Shown: one piece after another, positions 1 to 6,106 of the stretch
Numbering within the stretch: position 1 is the stretch's first letter
How the letters are laid out: each line of letters starts with the position of its first letter
NCBI GenBank assembly: GCA_945494195.1
Contig: CALYVJ010000053.1
Span: 1 to 8,795 of the forward strand
DNA from: an uncultured Selenomonas sp.
GTDB taxonomy: Bacteria > Bacillota > Negativicutes > Selenomonadales > Selenomonadaceae
Direction of reading: 5' to 3'
DNA length: 8,795 nt
The notes under the pieces: model-generated
Seen by the model: the letters and a program-made list of their open reading frames with translations, nothing else
The model's database searches: none
What the model was told of the DNA's origin: nothing
Position numbers and translations under genes: made by a program

Positions 1-1901
1 AGCACATAGTTTGTCGATATAATGCTGTCCTTAAGGCTTGCAGCCTTTCCCTGCGCATCCTTGCCCGTATATTTTACCGTTCCACTGATAACGTTATTAT
101 CGTTATCACGCTGAACATTTGGGTTGGCTGAAAAGGCTGCATCGTTATTACCAGTGCCATAGGTCCCCATGATTTTGGTCGTATCGATAATATCGGCCAG
201 TTTCTCTTTATTTTCGCCAGTACCTACCAGCACAGACTTTGTCCCATCGGTAATGTCCGTAACGGAAATCTTATCCTTATCCTGCTCACCCTTGACCTGA
301 GCCGACGTATCATACATCTTTTCCACATCGGCAAACTGGATATTTTTAATATGAACCGGATTGATGGCGCCTGTTGCCCCCGTAATGGTTTGCGTTGCCG
401 CACCGTCCTGCGTCTTAAACACATAGTTCGACGCCTTGCCCGAAATGGTGCCATCCACTACGCTTACCGTATACTTGATTCCCTGGTCGTCACCTAGGCC
501 ATAGGTATTCGACTTTTTAACATCTTTCGAATCATATGCGCCTACAATGGATAACTTCGTCCCATCCGTGGTTACCAGCTGGTCGCTGCCATCGGCATAC
601 TTAACCAGCCCATCCGACAGCGCAATATCGCTCGTCGACTGGTTGTTATGCGTTACCTTAACATATTTATCGCCATCATAGGTCTTATCAATGTCAGTAG
701 TCTTATTGCCCAGATCCAGCGTAATCACGCGCTTTTGTATTGTACCGCCACTGCCCGTTACATCAGCAGTAGCCCCATTTGTGATATCCTGTCCATTGAT
801 TTTATAGTTTTTCGCATCTTCGCCGCCAATCGTGACATGGTAGGCTACCCCATAGTTATCGCCGGCATCTTTCGCATGCTCCGTACTGCTTTCCGATTTC
901 GTAAAATACGCAGAATTTCCCTGTTCATCTTTCGTTACCGTAAAGGTCAAATCATCCCAAACGGTCTGATTGTTTACTGTCTTATGTACGACTTCATCGG
1001 AATAGACCGTCTTCCCCTGCGCACCATCATAGTACTCCGTGTTATCATAGGTCTTTGTTGCTCCCTGCACTACACCATTGCTATCGTAAACGGAAAAACC
1101 TCCGAGCGTGAGATTTTTCTTCTCAATGGTACCTGTACCATCCAAACCATCCGTATTATTGCTGATATTTTCACCAACACCGTTATACGCAACACTATAA
1201 AGGACATCATGATTGGCATTGACCAGGCGATAATTCTTCGCATCAGCTCCCGTCAGCTTGAGCCCTTTATAGCGAACCGCATGATTCCCAGCGTCCTTCG
1301 TTGCTACCCCGTTGCTGTCGATATACCCAGCCGTTGCCGAACTAATGTCAATAAAAACCTTTTCTTTCTGTTCGACATTGTTGCTATCCTTATGCGTAAC
1401 CACCCCCGTCAGCGTAAACATATCCGCCGTCGGCAAATTCTGCGCACTTACATCATCCGTACCATCATACGTCTTGTCGATTCCCGTACCATAACCAGTC
1501 GCAAAGTCCACAACCAGATCTGCTTGATTGATGGTTCCAATTCCCTTAAGCGTCTGTCCACCAGTAAAATCGGTCTCCAAAACATAGTTATTCCTAGCGG
1601 CTGCACCAGCCGCATCATCACTGTAAACTAATTCAAAACCACCATTAGCAAACTTAACATCTTTTTCCTTGCCTACCGAAGCATCCGCATTTCCTTGCGC
1701 ATCAACAAAAGCGACATCCCCCGTGAACGCTACTGTGACATTGTTCTTATCGTCTGTCAGGATTCCCTTAGCAGAGCTGCTGCTGGCGCTTATCATACTG
1801 CCAAAAGCATTTTTGGCACTCGCCGAACCATCATAAGCCTTTTCGATTTTTGCGTTGGCAAAGTCCGTGGTATTCAGTGTTACCGTGCGTGGCGATATGG
1901 C
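1..1901 (-). repeat. Tandem YDG-type adhesin repeats (at least five units)
   Basis: Protein-level repeats inside the adhesin. Each unit starts with a strand of the form G-x-I-x5-TL, then a K-x-YDG turn, and closes about 90 residues later with (A)-NY-x-L. The YD tyrosines are at residues 702 (KAYDGSAS), 824 (KTYDGTDD), 964 (KTYDNTEY), 1087 (KTYDGDKY) and 1209 (KMYDTSAQ), giving spacings of 122, 140, 123 and 122. The closing motifs include NNYVLE, KNYRLV, KNYKIN and SNYVFK. The window ends on another NYVL, so unit five is complete and more units may follow. DNA identity between units is low, so the array is old rather than freshly duplicated. YDG domains are known as Ig-like stalk modules of large bacterial adhesins. 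Confidence 0.8.
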
Positions 1902-3938
1902 AATATTGCTCCCGACAATATCATAGCCCTGCTGGTTAGACCATAAAAGGGCAAGATTGTTTGTAGTCTTCGAAGAAGCGTCATAAGTCGAATTCTTTTG
2001 CCCATTGACATCGTAATTGATATCTGCTGCCGAAACGGTCGACGCACCTGTTGTCGCAAAGAACGCTGAGGTATCCTTATTCGTCAGTGCCTTATTATCC
2101 TTACCGACAACTTTCAGCGTCTCACCATTATAAATAAGCCCATTTGGCTGCGTCGACGCATTATAAGCAGGAATATCCGCGCTACCGGCCGTACCTACAT
2201 TCGAGCCGATTCCGTTTTTACCCGCAACACCATTATAAACATTTGCCGCTTCATCTAAAGAACCATCTGCCTTGAAATAGCCATAATTATAGGCAGCCGT
2301 CTTGATCCCCTTGAGCTGCGAAGTCAGTATCGGCGTATTGCGGCCTTCATAAATACGCCAAGTAGGACGCGTAACTTCTCCATTGCCGCCAATTTTAACA
2401 CCGCCAGTAGAGGAGATATCCCAACCGACCGACTTATAAATAGACTCATATTGCAATGAACCAATAGGAATTTTAGGATCATTAGGATCACCAGTATCAG
2501 ATAAACTATTTTTATAAACCGTAACCGCAGATTGATCTTGTACAAGCGAATGGTCAATTGCAATATTTTTAAGTTGCTGAGTAGCTCCATCTGTAGAAGT
2601 AGCATAACTATAAGATATATTAACCGATACATCATCATCTGCAATTTTACTAACAAAACCATACTTAGAACTACCTGAAAAATAACTATTTTGAACAGTA
2701 TTATTCCCGAAACGTGCAGCACCAATGAAACCAGCATTAGAACCATCGATCGTACTATTGCTAGCCACTCGCTTCAACGTTACTCCATATGCTTGACCTA
2801 CAATCCCACCAACATAACCACCACTGCCTGCAATCTCACCACCATCCACTGAAACATCACAAATCATCGTATCCGCGCGGGCTATTCCTGCAATAGCAGC
2901 AGCTCCCGTATACTTATCTCCTCCTGTAACACTCGGTGCTATCACCCGGATATTCTCTACGGTAGCACCGTTAAGTTCAGAAAACATACCACCACCATTA
3001 GTGGATGTAAGATTCTTGACACGGAATCCCATACCATCGAGCTGACCAGAAAATGTCCCTACATATCTGGCTTTGTCCGCTGATTCGATATCCTGTGACA
3101 ACATATAGCGGCCCGCAGCATTGCTGATACCATTCGCACCGTTTTCCAAAGACGAAATCAACTGATAATAAACCGGTGTATTGGCAATCGGACTATTGTT
3201 GCTATCCTTATTTACCTTAAAGCTCTTATACCCGGACACTGCCTTGGTCTCAGTACCAACATGCTCGTCATTGTTACCAATATGAATAACGCCATTTGCC
3301 TTGAACGTAATATCGTTATTCGTAACGTTGACTGTATTATCCGCTGTCCCCGAATCCATAAAGCGGATATTATTGCCCTCCAATACGACCGATTTGGCCG
3401 CAATCGAACCCATATTGACGATATCCGAAGCTACTGTCGGCGATGCATTATCGATAACGGTAGAAATTGCCGTAGTATCTGTTACCGTTTGTGCAGCCTT
3501 AGCCGAATCAAGATAACGAGTGGAGACATTAAACGAACCAGCACCAACATTGACGCTGCTGCCCTTGCCGAAGATAACACCATTAGGGTTGACCAGATAG
3601 ACATTGCCGCCCTGCGAATTAATGGCACCATCGATCTGCGAAGTATTCTGGCCCGAAACGATGTTCAGATAATTATGATTATCCTTGAAATTGACACTCT
3701 CACCTTTTGCTACCGAGAAATCCTGCCAACCGATGACATTGTTCTGCGCCGTACTCGTGATATTCGTATCAACACAGCCAGCTGTAGCAGCTGCCTTCTG
3801 ATCAATCGTAACACCCGCAGTTTTCACGCCATCGCTGACCGGTGCACCATAAGTAACCGGTACGATGCTAAACATACCGGCAGTAAGCGCAATCCCAATA
3901 TTTCGTACTAGCTGTTCCGTTCGTTTCTTCTGTCCCAT
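1..3938 (-). CDS. Filamentous-haemagglutinin-like two-partner-secretion adhesin, 3' end outside window
   Basis: An open frame of 1312 codons runs from an ATG to the window edge without a stop; I read it line by line and found no frameshift. Residues 1-31 are a Sec signal peptide (KKR n-region, hydrophobic 13-29, cleavage near TYG-A). Residues about 32-200 form a TPS/haemagglutination-activity domain with the NPNGVIFG signature at 117-124, which in this family is recognised by an outer-membrane TpsB pore; no TpsB lies in the window. Residues about 314-450 are GLUG-like (GGMFSELNG, GGIVGQAYG, GFIGAARFG). A linker with PTWRIYEGRNTPIL (525-538) follows, then tandem YDG repeats from about 680 to the edge. 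The product is expected at the cell surface or released, acting in attachment or aggregation; the target is unknown. GGAG 8 nt before the ATG supports this start; an in-frame GTG three codons upstream, behind GAGG, is an alternative. Family assignment is strong, function inferred. Confidence 0.93.
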   Translation of the reverse strand, partial: MGQKKRTEQLVRNIGIALTAGMFSIVPVTYGAPVSDGVKTAGVTIDQKAAATAGCVDTNITSTAQNNVIGWQDFSVAKGESVNFKDNHNYLNIVSGQNTSQIDGAINSQGGNVYLVNPNGVIFGKGSSVNVGAGSFNVSTRYLDSAKAAQTVTDTTAISTVIDNASPTVASDIVNMGSIAAKSVVLEGNNIRFMDSGTADNTVNVTNNDITFKANGVIHIGNNDEHVGTETKAVSGYKSFKVNKDSNNSPIANTPVYYQLISSLENGANGISNAAGRYMLSQDIESADKARYVGTFSGQLDGMGFRVKNLTSTNGGGMFSELNGATVENIRVIAPSVTGGDKYTGAAAIAGIARADTMICDVSVDGGEIAGSGGYVGGIVGQAYGVTLKRVASNSTIDGSNAGFIGAARFGNNTVQNSYFSGSSKYGFVSKIADDDVSVNISYSYATSTDGATQQLKNIAIDHSLVQDQSAVTVYKNSLSDTGDPNDPKIPIGSLQYESIYKSVGWDISSTGGVKIGGNGEVTRPTWRIYEGRNTPILTSQLKGIKTAAYNYGYFKADGSLDEAANVYNGVAGKNGIGSNVGTAGSADIPAYNASTQPNGLIYNGETLKVVGKDNKALTNKDTSAFFATTGASTVSAADINYDVNGQKNSTYDASSKTTNNLALLWSNQQGYDIVGSNIAISPRTVTLNTTDFANAKIEKAYDGSASAKNAFGSMISASSSSAKGILTDDKNNVTVAFTGDVAFVDAQGNADASVGKEKDVKFANGGFELVYSDDAAGAAARNNYVLETDFTGGQTLKGIGTINQADLVVDFATGYGTGIDKTYDGTDDVSAQNLPTADMFTLTGVVTHKDSNNVEQKEKVFIDISSATAGYIDSNGVATKDAGNHAVRYKGLKLTGADAKNYRLVNANHDVLYSVAYNGVGENISNNTDGLDGTGTIEKKNLTLGGFSVYDSNGVVQGATKTYDNTEYYDGAQGKTVYSDEVVHKTVNNQTVWDDLTFTVTKDEQGNSAYFTKSESSTEHAKDAGDNYGVAYHVTIGGEDAKNYKINGQDITNGATADVTGSGGTIQKRVITLDLGNKTTDIDKTYDGDKYVKVTHNNQSTSDIALSDGLVKYADGSDQLVTTDGTKLSIVGAYDSKDVKKSNTYGLGDDQGIKYTVSVVDGTISGKASNYVFKTQDGAATQTITGATGAINPVHIKNIQFADVEKMYDTSAQVKGEQDKDKISVTDITDGTKSVLVGTGENKEKLADIIDTTKIMGTYGTGNNDAAFSANPNVQRDNDNNVISGTVKYTGKDAQGKAASLKDSIISTNYV

Positions 3939-3946
3939 CTCAGACA

Positions 3947-3950
3947 CTCC
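3947..3950 (-). promoter_or_regulatory. Ribosome binding site of the adhesin
   Basis: GGAG lies 8 nt before the ATG at 3938. A second purine motif, GAGG (3958-3955), lies 7 nt before an in-frame GTG at 3947, so either codon could initiate; the difference is only three residues before the charged signal-peptide n-region. Confidence 0.65.
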
Positions 3951-3987
3951 ATTTCCTCGGAATCATCTTTTCTTACACATATTTTCT

Positions 3988-4016
3988 ATTATTATTTTAC
4001 GCTATCTTTCCAAAAA
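3988..4016 (-). promoter_or_regulatory. Possible weak promoter of the adhesin
   Basis: The A+T-rich stretch between the flagellin terminator and the adhesin holds AATAAT (3993-3988, 5 of 6 matches to the sigma-A -10 box). The only upstream partner at 17 nt is a poor TTTTTG (4016-4011). The adhesin needs a promoter here because a terminator separates it from flagellin, but the exact site is a guess. No sigma-28-like element was seen in this gap. Confidence 0.25.
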
Positions 4017-4034
4017 CTACAATTATGAAACGAA

Positions 4035-4059
4035 AACTCCCTTCAACCTGAAGGGAGTT
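4035..4059 (-). terminator. Rho-independent terminator after flagellin
   Basis: A perfect 10-bp inverted repeat, AACTCCCTTC / GAAGGGAGTT, with a 5-nt loop starts 15 nt after the flagellin stop. On the minus strand the stem runs into TTTTCGTTTC, a broken U-tract. It separates the flagellin transcript from the adhesin gene. Confidence 0.85.
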
Positions 4060-4074
4060 CTCATCTACCATCTC

Positions 4075-5403
4075 TTACTGAAGCAAACTCAATACCTGGC
4101 TGCTGTTCTGGTTGGCCTGCGCCAGCATCGACTGGGCAGCCTGCGTGATTACGTTGTTCTTGGTATACTCCGTCATTTCCTTGGCCATATTGGCATCACG
4201 GATGACCGACTCCGAGCTCTGCGTGTTCTCGCTCGCTGTCGTCAGATTTGCAGCCGTATACTCCATCCGGCTCTCCAGTGAGCCGATTGTCGTCTGCTGG
4301 TTCAGCACCTTCTGCATCGCCAAATCCAGCACACTGATCGCCGCATTGGCATTCTTCTGCGTACCGATATTAAGCGTCGTACCATCAAACGCCCTAAGGC
4401 CCAGTGCAGTAGCCCGCATATCCGAGAACCCGATCTTGACCGTCTGGTTTGCCTTGGTACCGACCTGGAAAACCAGCGCATTATCATCCGACGGATTCTC
4501 CGCCCGAATAGCTTCATCAAAATTATTCAACACCGCATTGGCCGTGCGATTGGCACTGCCATCATGATTCATGACATTGATGGTCAAGCCCGAAATCTGA
4601 TGTTTGATACCTGCTTGTCCTGCTGTAAACATCAATGCCCTGTTCCCGCTAGTCGTATAAATAGCTTCCCCCATACGGTCATAGCCTATTCTCGCTGTCA
4701 CCGACATCGCTAGAATTTTCCTATCTGGATTTTTGCCGCTGGCATCCTTGCTTTCCGCAAACATATCCCCTACTTCACGGTCTCCTACAGGATCCAATGT
4801 AGTCACATAGGTTTTTCCCTGATATACATAGGAAAATTCAATCTTGCTATCGGCAAAGATTCCCAAACTGCGGCCCGTTGCATCTTTCAAATCCGTTATC
4901 GAGGTGAAACTATCAAAATTAGGATCCAACCCCTCATTCGCCAAAGTTGTCTTGGTTCCCGGTTCCAGCACTTCATTGTTATGGGAGCCATCCAGCATAA
5001 TTTTGCCATTATAAGACACATTTGCATTCTCATCAAGCTGGTCGACAGCCTGATCGAGTTCCTTCTGGATGATGGCACGATCCTCATCGGTATTCGTGTC
5101 ATTAGCAGCATTGATGACTTTTTCCTTGAGCGTGCGCAGAATATCCACCGTGCTCTGTACTCCACCTTCGGCTACCTTCATCATGCTGCTACCAGTCTGC
5201 GTATTGTCAATATCCTGTTCAAGGCCATTGATCTGCACACGCATCCTTTCCGAAATGGCAAAACCCGAGGCATCATCGGCAGCACTGTTGATTTTCATCC
5301 CTGATGCAACTTTTTTCAAACTCTTAGCCAGCGCCTTATCATTCTTGTCGAGCTGATTCAGCGTGTTCTTTGCTGACATATTGTTCTTTACTACCATAGC
5401 CAT
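4075..5403 (-). CDS. hag/fliC: Flagellin (filament subunit)
   Basis: A 442-residue flagellin, the structural subunit exported by the flagellar type III apparatus and polymerised into the filament. The N-terminal D0/D1 half (1-140) has the canonical MAMVVKNNMSA start, SGMKINSAADDASGFAISERMR (34-55, split at the conserved SAADDASG core) and AANDTNTDEDR (99-109). The C-terminal D1/D0 half (355-442) has SLESRMEYTAANL, ESVIRDANMAKEM and ends SQVLSLLQ. The middle (about 141-350) is the variable, surface-exposed part and includes VGTKANQTVKIGFSDMRA (314-331). The ATG is fixed by GGAGG 9 nt upstream; a TTG three codons earlier abuts the GGAGG and cannot be the start. A sigma-28-like promoter and CsrA-like leader sites precede it and a hairpin terminator follows, so it is probably monocistronic. 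The gene is intact. Other flagellin genes may exist elsewhere in the genome. Confidence 0.97.
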   Translation of the reverse strand: MAMVVKNNMSAKNTLNQLDKNDKALAKSLKKVASGMKINSAADDASGFAISERMRVQINGLEQDIDNTQTGSSMMKVAEGGVQSTVDILRTLKEKVINAANDTNTDEDRAIIQKELDQAVDQLDENANVSYNGKIMLDGSHNNEVLEPGTKTTLANEGLDPNFDSFTSITDLKDATGRSLGIFADSKIEFSYVYQGKTYVTTLDPVGDREVGDMFAESKDASGKNPDRKILAMSVTARIGYDRMGEAIYTTSGNRALMFTAGQAGIKHQISGLTINVMNHDGSANRTANAVLNNFDEAIRAENPSDDNALVFQVGTKANQTVKIGFSDMRATALGLRAFDGTTLNIGTQKNANAAISVLDLAMQKVLNQQTTIGSLESRMEYTAANLTTASENTQSSESVIRDANMAKEMTEYTKNNVITQAAQSMLAQANQNSSQVLSLLQ

Positions 5404-5412
5404 TGTGGCCAA

Positions 5413-5421
5413 CCTCCCTGT
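5413..5421 (-). promoter_or_regulatory. Flagellin ribosome binding site, overlapping a CsrA-like site
   Basis: GGAGG (5417-5413) is 9 nt from the ATG at 5403 and decides the start against the TTG at 5412. The wider ACAGGGAGG resembles the ACARGGA core of CsrA sites. In Bacillus subtilis CsrA is known to bind the flagellin mRNA over the Shine-Dalgarno sequence; its use here is inferred. Confidence 0.7.
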
Positions 5422-5456
5422 TTTCTGCTTCGTTCTCTATCGGTAATGCAATATCC

Positions 5457-5467
5457 ACATCCTCCCC
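5457..5467 (-). promoter_or_regulatory. Upstream CsrA-like GGA site in flagellin leader
   Basis: GGGGAGGATGT contains AGGATGT, the 3' part of the CsrA consensus (RUACARGGAUGU). It lies about 40 nt upstream of the second GGA site over the ribosome binding site, the two-site arrangement known for the hag leader of Bacillus subtilis. A purine-rich leader could give this match by chance. Confidence 0.35.
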
Positions 5468-5498
5468 GACATGAATATTACTTCTTTTGCTATTTCTT

Positions 5499-5526
5499 AT
5501 ATCGTAAAAAGCTACGTTTTTCTTAA
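5499..5526 (-). promoter_or_regulatory. Sigma-28 (FliA/SigD)-like flagellin promoter
   Basis: TTAA (5526-5523), 16-nt spacer, then TACGATAT (5506-5499), close to the flagellar consensus TAAA-N15-GCCGATAA or CCGATAT. It lies 95 nt before the flagellin ATG and downstream of the terminator of the preceding gene, exactly where a class-3 flagellar promoter is expected. It implies a leader of about 80-90 nt. Confidence 0.65.
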
Positions 5527-5593
5527 GTACTATTTTAAATTTAATCTTTCTCTCCGTAAATGTCAATAAAACCAGGACACAACTGCATAAAAC

Positions 5594-5621
5594 AAAAGCC
5601 TTCCTCATAAGGAAGGCTTTT
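5594..5621 (-). terminator. Rho-independent terminator after the YbjN-like gene
   Basis: A perfect 11-bp palindromic stem, AAAAGCCTTCC / GGAAGGCTTTT, with a 6-nt loop, lies 7 nt after the stop of the YbjN-like gene. On the minus strand it ends TTTTGTTTTA. The A/T arms are symmetric, so it could also stop plus-strand transcription. It insulates flagellin from the upstream operon. Confidence 0.88.
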
Positions 5622-5628
5622 GAACTAC

Positions 5629-6021
5629 TTATTTATGCCAAATATGCGCCATGATGTCTTCGTAGACAGCCTCAAGGTGCTGGACAAGCACGCTTAGCAT
5701 CAGCTGGATCATCTTGCTATCGAAGGTTTCATCGACAAACGGCAAACAGATGTCGAGGTAAATCGTACCATCCTCGCGCAGGTAGTATTTGAAAATCTTG
5801 TACTGCGCATTGAGTTCGTTGAGATAATCCTTGAGCGCACTGCGTTTGTCGTCAGGGATTCCCGTAATGATTTGCGTGCGGATAACCGTGAAGATACTCG
5901 TATCAATCAAAATCGCCATCGGCAGGATCTGCCCCTTGGCCTCGATGCGGGAACGGAATATTACCGTCGAATAATCATCCTCTACCGACTCTGTGCTGAA
6001 TACGTCGATATTGTTCTCCAT
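5629..6021 (-). CDS. YbjN-like / type III secretion chaperone-fold protein, N-terminus in question
   Basis: A 130-residue soluble acidic protein if translated from ATG 6021. The layout is strands (17-26, 32-40, 43-50), a helix starting DDKRSALKDYLNELN (57-71), strands YKIFKYYL (74-81) and GTIYLDICLPF (85-95), then a long helix FDSKMIQLMLSVLVQHLEAVYEDIMAHIW (100-128, given here in full only to mark its span by its ends F100 and W128). This alternation matches the YbjN / CesT-like chaperone fold, known for small acidic proteins that bind partner peptides; the partner is unknown. There is no signal peptide or membrane segment. The same frame continues upstream for 18 sense codons that look like a missing first helix (KALKFQEFL), up to an ATG with a good ribosome binding site that is blocked by TAG at codon 3. 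ATG 6021 has only a weak AAGAG upstream. The gene may be impaired or use a secondary start. Probably cotranscribed with the UxaC-like gene. Confidence 0.7.
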   Translation of the reverse strand: MENNIDVFSTESVEDDYSTVIFRSRIEAKGQILPMAILIDTSIFTVIRTQIITGIPDDKRSALKDYLNELNAQYKIFKYYLREDGTIYLDICLPFVDETFDSKMIQLMLSVLVQHLEAVYEDIMAHIWHK

Positions 6022-6084
6022 GAGAAACTCTTGGAATTTCAGTGCTTTCTCATTGCTTTCAACACCTTTGGATTTCTATGGCAT
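6022..6084 (-). other. In-frame upstream coding remnant: ATG-CCA-TAG then 18 sense codons
   Basis: On the minus strand, ATG (6084-6082), CCA, TAG (6078-6076), then KSKGVESNEKALKFQEFL leads directly in frame into the MENNID start at 6021. The translated stretch looks like genuine protein, an amphipathic helix of the kind that begins YbjN-like folds. The simplest reading is that the gene originally began at 6084 and codon 3 became amber, for example from CAG or AAG. Other options are a two-codon leader ORF with reinitiation at 6021, amber readthrough, or a sequencing error. Confidence 0.6.
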
Positions 6085-6091
6085 GCTGTTT

Positions 6092-6099
6092 CCTCACCT
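6092..6099 (-). promoter_or_regulatory. Strong ribosome binding site upstream of the blocked ATG
   Basis: AGGTGAGG ends 7 nt before the ATG at 6084 and starts 7 nt after the stop codon of the UxaC-like gene. It is much better than anything in front of ATG 6021, which argues that 6084 is the ancestral start. Confidence 0.7.
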
Positions 6100-6106
6100 A
6101 TCTGTA

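Noticed and set aside
648..1631. Plus-strand open frame of 327 codons opposite the adhesin
   Set aside because: It is antisense to the continuous adhesin frame, has an Ile/Arg-rich composition typical of a shadow frame, and no recognisable motif or good ribosome binding site.
2324..2746. Minus-strand open frame of 140 codons, Leu/Val/Ile-rich, resembling a membrane protein
   Set aside because: It is an out-of-frame reading of the A+T-rich part of the adhesin gene; the adhesin frame through the same bases gives GLUG-like sequence and continues uninterrupted on both sides.
3774..3785. Lipobox-like TAGC at adhesin residues 52-55
   Set aside because: It lies more than 20 residues after a clear signal-peptide cleavage region and no hydrophobic segment precedes it, so lipidation is unlikely.
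3261..3911. Plus-strand open frame of 216 codons opposite the adhesin N-terminus
   Set aside because: It lies antisense to the signal-peptide and TPS coding region, which carries clear family motifs; its own composition (many Ile, Arg, Asp, Cys) is that of a complement frame.
5404..5412. TTG start giving flagellin three extra residues (MAT)
   Set aside because: The TTG directly abuts the GGAGG, leaving no spacer; ATG 5403 has a 9-nt spacer and gives the canonical MAMVV start.
5339..5608. Minus-strand frame MRKAFVLCSCVLVLLTF… resembling a lipoprotein signal
   Set aside because: It begins inside the 5594-5621 terminator, spans the flagellin promoter and leader and overlaps the flagellin start out of frame. 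No downstream domain.
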